Shown: one piece after another, positions 1-7,412 of the stretch
How positions within the stretch are numbered: position 1 is the stretch's first letter
How the letters are laid out: each line of letters starts with the position of its first letter
Source of the DNA: Streptomyces sp. Ag109_O5-10
GTDB lineage: Bacteria > Actinomycetota > Actinomycetes > Streptomycetales > Streptomycetaceae
Direction of reading: 5' to 3'
Assembly: GCF_900105755.1 (NCBI RefSeq)
Contig: NZ_FNTQ01000001.1
Location: 4,650,001-4,714,000 of the forward strand
Length of the DNA: 64,000 nt
Made by a program: the position numbers and the translations under genes
The notes under the pieces: generated by a model
The model's input: only the letters and a program-made list of their open reading frames with translations
Told to the model about the DNA's origin: nothing
The model's database searches: none

Positions 1-125
1 TCGACGCGGAAGGTCTCGACCGCGATCTCGTACTCGATCAACGCCTGCTCGGCGGCCCGTACGGCCTGCTCCAGCCGTTCCTCGGGCCGCGGTGCCTGGG
101 ACTGCTCAGCTTCCGGGGTCGTCAC
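1..125 (-). CDS. Partial N-terminus of a conserved hypothetical protein
   Basis: The reverse strand opens a GTG-started reading frame at 125 that runs off the window edge after 41 codons. The visible residues begin VTTPEAEQSQAP and continue into a charged segment with EERLEQAVRAAEQALIEYE, which looks like the start of a long amphipathic helix or coiled coil. Codon use has the high third-position GC expected of real genes here. The family cannot be identified from this fragment. It is transcribed away from the downstream 159-residue gene's end with only 9 bp between them, so the two may share an operon. Confidence 0.55.
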   Translation of the reverse strand, partial: MTTPEAEQSQAPRPEERLEQAVRAAEQALIEYEIAVETFRV

Positions 126-134
126 CCGACCAGC

Positions 135-614
135 CTAGGGCCTGTCGTCGCCGTCGGTGGCCGGGACCCACTCGGCGACCAGATCAGTGCAGGCCACGAC
201 GAGGGTGGCCGGGCGGCAGGCCAGCTCGTGGGTGCAGCCGCCGGGGTGCGGGAGGATCTCGTCGAGGATCACCTCGCCGAGCGAGGTGAGGTCGCAGGCG
301 CCCAGGATGTCCGTCTGGAAGCGGGAGACGCCCGTGTAGCGGACGACCAGGTCCTCGTCGTGCTTGTGGCGGTCGTGACGGAAGCGGATCTCCATGCCGG
401 CGGGGGCCGTGCGGCGCATGTCCACCGGGCGCAGGTCCTTCACGCAGCGGCGCCCGTCGAACTCGTAGTGGCGCGGGTCGGTGGCGAAGGCGCGGGCGCC
501 GGGCGGCAGGCCGTCGGCGAGTTCCGGCAGCCGCGCCAGGTAGGGGCCGGGGTCGATGGAGACCGCGGCCGCGCCCTCGCCTTTCGCACCGTCGCTTATT
601 TCGACGTACTTCAC
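135..614 (-). CDS. Hypothetical protein, 159 residues, repeat-bearing leader
   Basis: A compact frame with strong GC3 bias. I do not recognise the family. It contains acidic and histidine-rich patches (RFRHDRHKHDED near residue 85), then a C-terminal part with HPGGCTHELACRPATLVVACTDLV, three cysteines and two histidines that could bind a metal (inference). The start is ambiguous: I chose the GTG at 614, preceded by GAGAGG at good spacing. The 18-bp tandem repeat just upstream keeps the frame open to an ATG at 686 and presents further in-frame GTG starts, each with its own GAGAGG. It lies downstream of the DUF2252 gene on the same strand, 121 bp away. Confidence 0.6.
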   Translation of the reverse strand: MKYVEISDGAKGEGAAAVSIDPGPYLARLPELADGLPPGARAFATDPRHYEFDGRRCVKDLRPVDMRRTAPAGMEIRFRHDRHKHDEDLVVRYTGVSRFQTDILGACDLTSLGEVILDEILPHPGGCTHELACRPATLVVACTDLVAEWVPATDGDDRP

Positions 615-701
615 ATCGGCACCTCTCGGCACATCGGCGCCTCTCGGCACATCAGTACCTCTGGGCAAAGCGGCACCTCTCGGCACATCCGCACCCTCCG
701 G
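613..701 (-). repeat. 18-bp tandem repeat carrying Shine-Dalgarno and GTG in each unit
   Basis: Nearly five head-to-tail copies of an 18-bp unit begin at 613, 631, 649, 667 and 685. On the reverse strand the clean copies read as PRGADV and contain GAGAGG followed 7 bases later by GTG in the next unit, so several copies look like a ribosome-binding site plus start. Because 18 is a multiple of three, copy-number change would keep the frame and only change the N-terminus or the number of starts. Confidence 0.75.
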
Positions 702-735
702 AACACCGGAGGCCGCGAGCCGTGGATCACGCAGA

Positions 736-2154
736 TCACACCCCGAGCTCCGCCGCTATCCGGCCCGCCCGCACCGCGGTCACCAGTTCCTCGTGGTCCG
801 CCTCCGTGCGGTCGGCGTAGGTCACCGCGAAGGCGGCGATCGCCTCGTCCAGCTCCTCGTTCTTGCCGCAGTAGCCGGCGATCAGGCGCGGGTCGGCGCT
901 GTGCGAGTGGGCGCGGGCCAGCAGGGCGCCGGTCATCCTGCCGTAGTCGTCGATCTGGTCGGCGGACAGGGCGGCGGGGTCGACGCTGCCCTTGCGGTTG
1001 CGGAACTGGCGGACCTGGAACGGGCGGCCGTCCACCGTGGTCCAGCCGAGCAGGATGTCGCTGACCACCTGCATCCGCTTCTGGCCGAGGACCACCCGGC
1101 GGCCCTCGTGGTCGACGGCCGGCGTCTCGAAACCGGCCGTCGCGAGATGGGGGACGAGCGCGGACGGGCGGGCCTCCTTGACCTGGAGGATCAGCGGCTC
1201 GCCGCGGTGGTCGAGGAGGAGGACGACGTAGGAGCGGGTGCCGACGCTGCCGGTGCCGACGATCCGGAAGGCGACGTCGTGCGGGGTGTGCCGGGCGAGC
1301 AGCGGGTGGCGGTCCTCGGAGAGCGTGGTCACGTAGTGCTCCAGGGCGGCGGTGACCGCCTCCGCCTCCGCGTCCGGGACCCGGCGCAGCACCGGCACGG
1401 CGTCCACGAAGCGGCGGCCGCCGTCCTCGGTGGGCTCGGTGGAGCGGGCCGCGAACCGGCCGCTGGTGTTGGCGCGGGCCTTCTCCGAGACCCGGCGCAG
1501 GGTGCCGATCATGTCGTGGGCGTCGGAGTGGGAGACCAGTTCCTCGTCCGCGATCGCGTTCCACGCGTCCAGGACCGGGAGCTTGGCCAGCAGGCGCATG
1601 GTGCGGCGGTAGGCGCCGGCCGCGTCGCCGGCCGCCTTGCGGCACGTGTCCTCGTCGGCGCCCGCCTCCCGGCCGGCCAGCACCAGGGAGGCGGCGAGCC
1701 GCTTGAGGTCCCACTCCCAGGGACCGAGCGCCGTCTCGTCGAAGTCGTTCAGGTCGATGACGAGGTCGCCGCGCGGGTCGCCGTACAGGCCGAAGTTGGC
1801 CGCGTGGGCGTCGCCGCAGATCTGGGTGGCGATCCTGGTCGTCGGGGTGCGGGCCAGGTCGTGCGCCATCAGGCCGGCCGAGCCGCGCAGGAAGGCGAAC
1901 GGGCTCGCCGCCATCCTGCCGACCCTTATCGGGACCAGCTCCGGGATGCGGTCGCGGTTGGACTCCTCGACCGCGCGGACCGCGTCGGGGCGGGAGCCGT
2001 CCAGGTCCAGGGCGTCGTGGCTGCGGCGCGGCACCGCCCAACGCAGCTTCTTGCCCTCCTCCTTGGGAGAGCCCTGCGAAGGCCACTGCGCGAACCCCTT
2101 CGGCGCGGGCAGTTTGCGCCCGCCGGCCGCCGTCGGCTCTTCCACTCCGGTCAC
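736..2154 (-). CDS. DUF2252 family protein
   Basis: A 472-residue protein of the DUF2252 family, whose members have an aminoglycoside-phosphotransferase/kinase-like fold of unknown substrate. Visible family hallmarks are RNRDRIPELVPIRVGRM-type and FAFLRG segments in the N-terminal third, GDAHAANFG, and NDFDET followed by PWEWDLKR. The GDAH and DFD residues resemble the catalytic and metal-binding loops of kinase folds. I chose the GTG at 2154 because GGGGGAGG lies 8 bases upstream; the frame stays open to 2202. It precedes the 159-residue hypothetical gene on the same strand. Function is unknown. Confidence 0.85.
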   Translation of the reverse strand: MTGVEEPTAAGGRKLPAPKGFAQWPSQGSPKEEGKKLRWAVPRRSHDALDLDGSRPDAVRAVEESNRDRIPELVPIRVGRMAASPFAFLRGSAGLMAHDLARTPTTRIATQICGDAHAANFGLYGDPRGDLVIDLNDFDETALGPWEWDLKRLAASLVLAGREAGADEDTCRKAAGDAAGAYRRTMRLLAKLPVLDAWNAIADEELVSHSDAHDMIGTLRRVSEKARANTSGRFAARSTEPTEDGGRRFVDAVPVLRRVPDAEAEAVTAALEHYVTTLSEDRHPLLARHTPHDVAFRIVGTGSVGTRSYVVLLLDHRGEPLILQVKEARPSALVPHLATAGFETPAVDHEGRRVVLGQKRMQVVSDILLGWTTVDGRPFQVRQFRNRKGSVDPAALSADQIDDYGRMTGALLARAHSHSADPRLIAGYCGKNEELDEAIAAFAVTYADRTEADHEELVTAVRAGRIAAELGV

Positions 2155-2245
2155 GTCGACCGCCTCCCCCGTACTCCACGCACGCACACGCACGAACATC
2201 AACTCGTGGAGAAGCTACAGGCGGGGCCCGAAAGCCGTCAGACCC

Positions 2246-2254
2246 TGTGGATAA
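2246..2254 (-). promoter_or_regulatory. Isolated perfect DnaA box
   Basis: TGTGGATAA is the exact complement of TTATCCACA. It lies upstream of the DUF2252 gene and beside the permease remnant, 44 kb from oriC. A single 9-mer can occur by chance, but it is AT-richer than its surroundings. Confidence 0.4.
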
Positions 2255-2301
2255 CTTCGCGGCGATTCAGGGAGGTTGGCGCACCTTCGTCGTATATCCG
2301 C

Positions 2302-2635
2302 CCGCTCGTCTCCGGCCGGACCACGGGCCTCGACGACGGCTCGATCATCGTGAACCTCGATCATCGTGGACAAGGAGTGGGAGCGGCACACCGCCGGGCA
2401 GCGGGTTCGGGTGCGACTGGGCGACGGCACCCGTAAGACGACGCGCGTCGCGGCCGTACTGCGGACCGGGGGTGGGGTGGGGCGGTGCGGCCGCCAGGCT
2501 GCGGGAGGCGGGCCGGGCGGGCGGCGGACGGGTGCCCACCGCGGACCAGTGGGTCGCCGCCCCCCTCCGCAGACCGACCGGACCACCCGGCTCGGCTTCC
2601 ACCTGGTCCTCGGCATCGCGCCGGTGTACACCGGC
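2302..2635 (+). pseudogene. Remnant of an FtsX-type ABC transporter permease gene
   Basis: Three short blocks in changing frames read like the C-terminal half of a Streptomyces FtsX/MacB-type permease. SGRTTGLDDGSIIV (from 2311) is followed in the next frame by DKEWERHTAGQRVRVRLGDG and RVAAVL (2369-2465). A stretch near 2485-2555 is in a third frame, and RLGFHLVLGIAPVYTG (to 2635) returns to the second frame, matching the family's late transmembrane segment. The first frame break is exactly explained by a tandem duplication: CTCGATCATCGTG occurs at 2340-2352 and again at 2356-2368, an offset of 16 bp. Removing one copy fuses the first two blocks. There is no start, no complete membrane domain, and the remnant ends at the 3' end of the oxidoreductase gene. 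Family assignment is from memory of the family pattern. Confidence 0.7.
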
Positions 2636-3565
2636 TCAGCGGCTGAACAACCCGGGGTTGCTGCGGACGAAATCGCCCACTCCCGCGGCGGGGCGCCCGG
2701 TGACCTCCTTCATGCCGTCCGCCTGGCGGTCGTAACGGCCGGCCGCGTGCAGGCGGGCCATGGTGGAGAGGTGCTGGAAGGCGTGGTCCGGCAGTCCCAG
2801 CGCTTTGAGATCGCCGTCGAGCCACTCCTGCAGCGGGACCTCGGTGCAGCCGACCGTGCGGTGCAGGGCATCGGAGATCTCCGCGGCCAGCGCGGCGGCG
2901 TCCTGGGACCGGGGACCGGTCAGCTCGTAGGTCCGGCCGATGTGCCGGGCCGGATCGGCCAGGATCTCCTCGACGACCGCGGCGACGTCACCGGCGGCGA
3001 TCGGGGAGGTCTTCGCCTTGCCGAAGGGCCACCGGAGGGTGCCGCTCTCGCCGACCGACGAAAACACGGCCTGGAAGAGCGGGTTCTCCAAGAAGACGGT
3101 GGGCCTGACCTCGACCACGGGCAGTCCCGACCAGCCGAGAACCTGCTCGACCAGCCACTGCTGACGATGCTGATGCGACTCCGAGCCGCTGGTGGCGTCC
3201 ATCTCGGAGACGGTCAGCTGCGACATGTTCACGAACGCCTCCAGCCCGCCGTAGGCGCGCGCGACCGTGGCCGTGGTCACCGCGGCCGGCAGGTACTCCG
3301 CGGAGACGGCCATGCCGAAGTACATCCGCCCGCAGCCGTCGAGGGCGTCGGCGACGTCACGGGGCCGCGTCAGATCCCCGACCACGACGTCAGCACCCGT
3401 CGCGCGCAGCGCCTGGGCACGGTCGTCGTCCCGGTGCACCAGAGCACGGACCCCGAGGCCCCGGCGCCGCAGCCCCTGGACGACCGTCCTGCCGACGGCC
3501 CCGACGCGGCCCGCCGCGCCGGTGACCAGGATGGGGCGCACGCCTGCTTCCGCGCTGTAGTCCAT
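2636..3565 (-). CDS. NmrA-like NAD(P)-binding oxidoreductase
   Basis: A 309-residue atypical short-chain dehydrogenase of the NmrA/NAD(P)H azoreductase type. It has an N-terminal Rossmann fold with ILVTGAAGRVG (residues about 12-22), an expected acidic/basic cofactor-selecting strand (RALVHRDDDRA), and GDLTRPRDV after the third strand. The active-site tyrosine and lysine of classical SDRs are not evident, as is usual in NmrA proteins, which may sense the NAD(P) ratio or reduce quinones or azo compounds. The ATG at 3565 has no clear Shine-Dalgarno. The 3' end abuts the permease remnant, so the gene lies at a rearrangement point. Confidence 0.85.
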   Translation of the reverse strand: MDYSAEAGVRPILVTGAAGRVGAVGRTVVQGLRRRGLGVRALVHRDDDRAQALRATGADVVVGDLTRPRDVADALDGCGRMYFGMAVSAEYLPAAVTTATVARAYGGLEAFVNMSQLTVSEMDATSGSESHQHRQQWLVEQVLGWSGLPVVEVRPTVFLENPLFQAVFSSVGESGTLRWPFGKAKTSPIAAGDVAAVVEEILADPARHIGRTYELTGPRSQDAAALAAEISDALHRTVGCTEVPLQEWLDGDLKALGLPDHAFQHLSTMARLHAAGRYDRQADGMKEVTGRPAAGVGDFVRSNPGLFSR

Positions 3566-3756
3566 GGGGGCAGCCTGCGGTCGGCCCGACCGGGTCGCAA
3601 CCGGGGGGTGAGATCCGCCCCCAGGCCCCGAGCCACCCCGGGTCTACCTCGCGACCCACCCGTGAGATAGCTCACGGGTGCGGCCCTCATGTGCCGCGAC
3701 AGGTCCGTGCGATGCCTCACAGCCGACGGTTCGCCACCGGCGGGCACAGGACAACG

Positions 3757-3803
3757 AGAAACGGGCCCCCACCGTGACTTCCGTCACCGGAGGAGACCCG
3801 TTC
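3757..3803 (-). terminator. Terminator downstream of tRNA-Leu
   Basis: On the reverse strand GGAACGGG pairs with CCCGTTTC around an inner GTGAC/GTCAC hairpin, followed by a T-rich TTTCTCGTT tail. It begins 17 bases beyond the tRNA 3' end and would end the tRNA transcript. Confidence 0.6.
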
Positions 3804-3819
3804 CATCGGTATCTCTCTG

Positions 3820-3903
3820 TGCGCGAGGGGGGAGTTGAACCCCCACGCCCTTGCGGGCACTGGAACCTGAATCCAGCGCGTCTGCCTATTCCGCCACCCG
3901 CGC
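3820..3903 (-). tRNA. tRNA-Leu (anticodon CAG)
   Basis: An 84-nt class II tRNA with a seven-base-pair acceptor stem (GCGCGGG with CTCGCGC, one G-T pair), a D-arm starting GCGG, an anticodon stem CTGGA/TCCAG enclosing TTCAGGT, and a long variable arm, as leucine tRNAs have. The T-arm reads GGGGGTTCAACTCCCCC. The 3' CCA is not encoded. Confidence 0.93.
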
Positions 3904-4322
3904 ATTGGGTGTGTCTTCCGGCTTCAGCCCCGTTGTTTCCTTCGGGTTGGCCCCTTCCGACATCGAGAACACTAGCACGTGGGGCAGGGTGGGTTCACAT
4001 CCCTTGTCTTGGGGCAGCGCTCACCTGGTGATCACGTACCGGGCGGTCTGCGGCCACGTATCAACCTCGTACCGGTCCAGCCCATCTGCCCAGGAGACGG
4101 ATCGGGTCCACAGCCAGGTGCGGGACACTGGTCGTGGGCCACCTCTACGATCCATGGCAGAACGAGCGCCGATCCCGGGCACCAGACGCACGGGGAAGCA
4201 CGCCGAGGAGTTCGAAGAGGGGACGCTGGGGGAACCGGCTGATTGCCGGGCGCGTAGATACGATCAGTGAGCGGTAACGGCAACGGCAGGCAGTACGGGC
4301 AAGGCGACAGAGGAGGTGCCCT
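3904..4322. other. Intergenic region, tRNA-Leu to fhaA
   Basis: About 420 bp between divergent units. No frame here has convincing codon bias. It should carry the tRNA-Leu promoter on the left; on the right a -10-like TACGAT at 4259-4264 lies 58 bp before the fhaA start and probably belongs to the fhaA-pknB operon promoter. No clear -35 accompanies it. Confidence 0.5.
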
Positions 4323-5192
4323 GTGGGAGTCCTGAAGAAGTTCGAGCAGCGTCTCGAAGGTCTGGTCAACGGCACCTTCGCGAAGGTGTTCAAGTCCGAG
4401 GTCCAGCCCGTGGAGATCGCCGGCGCGCTGCAGCGCGAGTGCGACAACAACGCGACCATCTGGAACCGGGACCGGACCGTCGTACCCAACGACTTCATCG
4501 TGGAGCTGAGCGCGCCGGACTTCGAGCGGCTCAGCCCCTACTCCGGGCAGCTCGGCGACGAGCTCGCCGGGATGGTCCGCGACTACGCCAAGCAGCAGCG
4601 CTACACCTTCATGGGGCCGATCAAGGTCAACCTGGAGAAGGCCGACGACCTCGACACCGGCCTGTACCGGGTGCGCAGCCGCACGCTGGCCTCCTCCAGC
4701 AACCAGCAGGCCCCCGAGCGCGCCCCCGCGGGCGGTGCCCCGCAGCGCCCCGGTGGCTACGGCTACCCGCAGCAGAGCGCCGCCGCCCCGCCGATGCCGA
4801 GCGCCCCGCCGCCCGGCGCCCGCCCCGGCGGCTACGGATACCCGCAGCCGACCCAGCCGGCCGCCCAGCGGCCGCCCTCGGGTCCCGTCGGCGCCCCGGC
4901 ACCCGGCGCCCGCACTCGCTACTGGATCGAGATCAACGGCACCCGCCATCAGATCTCCCGCGCGACGCTCGTGCTGGGCCGCAGCACCGAGGCCGACGTG
5001 CGGATCGACGACCCCGGCGTCTCCCGCCGGCACTGCGAGATCCGGACCGGTTCGCCCTCGACGATCCAGGATCTCGGGTCCACCAACGGCATCGTGGTGG
5101 ACGGGCAGCACACCACCCGCGCTACGCTCCGCGACGGCTCGCGGATCGTCGTGGGCAGCACCACCATCATTTACCGGCAAGCCGAAGGGTGA
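4323..5192 (+). CDS. fhaA: FHA-domain protein FhaA
   Basis: A 289-residue cytoplasmic scaffold. The N-terminal DUF3662 domain (about 1-115, VGVLKKFEQRLEGLVNG at the start) is followed by a Pro/Gly/Tyr-rich linker with two PGGYGYPQ motifs, and by a C-terminal forkhead-associated domain (about 198-287) with the phosphothreonine-binding elements LGRS, SRRHCEI and DLGSTNG. In mycobacteria FhaA is phosphorylated by PknB and binds the phosphorylated pseudokinase domain attached to MurJ/MviN, slowing peptidoglycan synthesis. The matching pseudokinase and MurJ genes are in this window at 59.4-63.5 kb. The GTG start has GAGGAGG upstream. It is first in the six-gene operon and ends 10 bp before fhaB. 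Confidence 0.95.
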   Translation: MGVLKKFEQRLEGLVNGTFAKVFKSEVQPVEIAGALQRECDNNATIWNRDRTVVPNDFIVELSAPDFERLSPYSGQLGDELAGMVRDYAKQQRYTFMGPIKVNLEKADDLDTGLYRVRSRTLASSSNQQAPERAPAGGAPQRPGGYGYPQQSAAAPPMPSAPPPGARPGGYGYPQPTQPAAQRPPSGPVGAPAPGARTRYWIEINGTRHQISRATLVLGRSTEADVRIDDPGVSRRHCEIRTGSPSTIQDLGSTNGIVVDGQHTTRATLRDGSRIVVGSTTIIYRQAEG

Positions 5193-5202
5193 AGCGGGGG
5201 CA

Positions 5203-5727
5203 ATGTCAGAGCTGACCCTCACGGTCATGCGGCTGGGTTTCCTGGCCGTACTGTGGCTGTTCGTGATCGTGGCCGTGCAGGTCATCCGCAGCGACCTGTT
5301 CGGTACGCGCGTCACCCAGCGCGGATCGCGTAGGGAAGAAGGGCGCCGGCAGCAGCCCGCCGCCCGGCAGCAGGCCGCTCCCCCTCAGCAGCGCGGCCAG
5401 CAGCCCGCGGCCGGCGGCCGGCAGCGCCGCAACGCCCCCACCAAGCTGGTCGTCTCCGAGGGCACCCTCACCGGTACGACGGTCGCCCTCCAGGGCCAGA
5501 CCATCACCCTCGGCCGCGCCCACGACTCGACGATCGTGCTGGACGACGACTACGCCTCCAGCCGGCATGCCAGGATCTACCCGGACCGCGACGGCCAGTG
5601 GATCGTCGAGGACCTCGGCTCGACCAACGGCACCTACCTGGACCGGTCCCGGCTGACGACTCCCACGCCGATCCCGCTGGGCGCGCCGATCCGCATCGGC
5701 AAAACCGTCATCGAGCTGCGGAAGTAG
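5203..5727 (+). CDS. fhaB: Membrane-anchored FHA protein FhaB (FipA-like)
   Basis: A 174-residue protein with one N-terminal membrane helix (about residues 8-26, LGFLAVLWLFVIVAVQVI), a Gln/Ala-rich cytoplasmic linker and a C-terminal FHA domain carrying LGRAHDSTIVL, SSRHARI and DLGSTNGTYL. FhaB links Ser/Thr phosphorylation to the cell-wall growth and division machinery in actinobacteria. The ATG at 5203 lies just after the fhaA stop. It sits between fhaA and pstP, as in mycobacteria and other streptomycetes. Confidence 0.95.
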   Translation: MSELTLTVMRLGFLAVLWLFVIVAVQVIRSDLFGTRVTQRGSRREEGRRQQPAARQQAAPPQQRGQQPAAGGRQRRNAPTKLVVSEGTLTGTTVALQGQTITLGRAHDSTIVLDDDYASSRHARIYPDRDGQWIVEDLGSTNGTYLDRSRLTTPTPIPLGAPIRIGKTVIELRK

Positions 5728-5819
5728 TGCTACATCATGGATAGGCGCGAGCGGAGCGAGCACGCAGCGGCGGACCGGACGCCGGTCCCCGGTGCGCTCC
5801 CGACCGGAGGGTGGGCACC

Positions 5820-7385
5820 GTGCGGATGTACCCGGAGCCGACGGGCGAGGTGCGCATGAGTCTGTCACTGCGCTTCGCCGCCGGATCGCACAAAGGCATG
5901 ATCCGGGAGGGCAACGAGGACTCCGGTTACGCCGGTCCCCGTCTGCTCGCCATCGCCGACGGCATGGGCGGCCAGGCCGCCGGCGAGGTCGCCTCCTCCG
6001 AGGTGATCTCCACCCTGGTCACGCTCGACGACGACGTGCCCGGCTCCGACATCCTCACCTCCCTCGGCCACGCCGTGCAGCGCGCCAACGACCAGCTGCG
6101 CGCCATGGTCGAGGAGGACCCGCAGCTGGAGGGCATGGGGACCACCCTCACCGCCCTGCTGTGGACCGGACAGCGGCTCGGCCTCGTGCACGTCGGCGAC
6201 TCCCGCGCGTACCTGCTCCGTGACGGCGTGCTCACGCAGATCACCCAGGACCACACCTGGGTGCAGCGCCTCGTCGACGAGGGCCGGATCACCGAGGAAG
6301 AGGCCACCACGCACCCGCAGCGCTCACTGCTGATGCGCGCGCTCGGCAGCGGCGACCACGTCGAGCCGGACCTCTCCATCCGCGAGGTGCGCGCGGGTGA
6401 CCGCTACCTCATCTGCTCCGACGGGCTCTCCGGCGTCGTCTCCCACCAGACCCTGGAGGAGACACTCGCCAGCTACCAGGGCCCGCAGGAGACCGTGCAG
6501 GAGCTGATCCAGCTCGCGCTGCGCGGCGGCGGCCCCGACAACATCACGGTGATCATCGCGGACGTCCTCGACCTGGACACCGGCGACACCCTCGCGGGCC
6601 AGCTCTCCGACACCCCGGTCGTGGTCGGCGCGGTCGCCGAGAACCAGCACCACCTGCACGACAACGGCTACATGCAGACCCCGGCCGGCCGCGCCGCCAA
6701 CCTCGGCCGGCAGGCCCACGGCGGGGGCGGCGAGTTCGGGCCGCCCGGCTCGGGCGACACCACCGGCTACGTCCCCACCGACAGCTTCGGCGGCTACACC
6801 GACGACGACTTCGTCAAGCCCCGCAAGGGCCGCAAGTGGCTGAAGAGATCCTTCTTCGGCGTGCTCGCCCTCGCCGTGATCGGCGGGGGGCTGTACGGCG
6901 GCTACCGCTGGACGCAGACGCAGTACTACGTCGGCGCCAACGGCGAGCACGTCGCGCTCTACCAGGGCATCAGCCAGGACCTGGCCTGGGTCTCGCTGTC
7001 GAAGGTGGAGACGGACCACCCCGAGATCGAACTCAAGTACCTGCCGCCGTACCAGCAGAAGCAGGTCAAGGCGACCATCGCCGAGGGCGGCCTCACGGAC
7101 GCCCGGTCCAAGGTCCAGGAGCTGGCCGTACAGGCCTCCGCCTGCAAGAAGGAGTCGGAGCGCACCACCGCCGAGTCCAAGGCCGGCGCCAAGACCGGCC
7201 AGGGCGAGGCCGGCGGCACCACGGGAACCACCAAGACCTCTCTCACGTCCAAGGCATCGCCAAGCCCTTCGAACTCGGCGTCCTCCACGGCGTCACCGTC
7301 CCCGTCCCCCTCAGCGACCCCCAGCCCCGGCCCCACCCTCTCGGAGGATGAGCAGAAGGTCGTCTCGCTGTGCGGTAAGCAGTAG
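5820..7385 (+). CDS. pstP: PP2C-type Ser/Thr protein phosphatase PstP
   Basis: A 521-residue membrane phosphatase that reverses PknB-type phosphorylation. The PPM domain (about 12-255) shows the metal-binding motifs GNEDSG, ADGMGG, GMGTTL, HVGDSRAYLLRDG, LICSDGL and GGPDNITVI. A linker leads to a single membrane helix at about 340-362, then an extracytoplasmic domain with an Ala/Ser/Thr/Pro-rich tail ending CGKQ. The start is uncertain. I chose the GTG at 5820, nine bases after GGAGG; ATG at 5826 and ATG at 5856 (MSLSLRFAAG) are alternatives. It is the third gene of the operon and is followed 27 bp later by rodA. Confidence 0.94.
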   Translation: MRMYPEPTGEVRMSLSLRFAAGSHKGMIREGNEDSGYAGPRLLAIADGMGGQAAGEVASSEVISTLVTLDDDVPGSDILTSLGHAVQRANDQLRAMVEEDPQLEGMGTTLTALLWTGQRLGLVHVGDSRAYLLRDGVLTQITQDHTWVQRLVDEGRITEEEATTHPQRSLLMRALGSGDHVEPDLSIREVRAGDRYLICSDGLSGVVSHQTLEETLASYQGPQETVQELIQLALRGGGPDNITVIIADVLDLDTGDTLAGQLSDTPVVVGAVAENQHHLHDNGYMQTPAGRAANLGRQAHGGGGEFGPPGSGDTTGYVPTDSFGGYTDDDFVKPRKGRKWLKRSFFGVLALAVIGGGLYGGYRWTQTQYYVGANGEHVALYQGISQDLAWVSLSKVETDHPEIELKYLPPYQQKQVKATIAEGGLTDARSKVQELAVQASACKKESERTTAESKAGAKTGQGEAGGTTGTTKTSLTSKASPSPSNSASSTASPSPSPSATPSPGPTLSEDEQKVVSLCGKQ

Positions 7386-7412
7386 GCAAGCCGTGAGAGG
7401 CCCTGTCACACG

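Noticed and set aside
556..2436. Very long forward frame over the DUF2252 gene
   Set aside because: It is the antisense shadow of a high-GC gene; the reverse frame has the DUF2252 motifs and a ribosome-binding site.
2215..2631. Reverse frame of 138 codons over the permease remnant
   Set aside because: Arg/Pro-rich translation without domain features, antisense to recognisable permease fragments.
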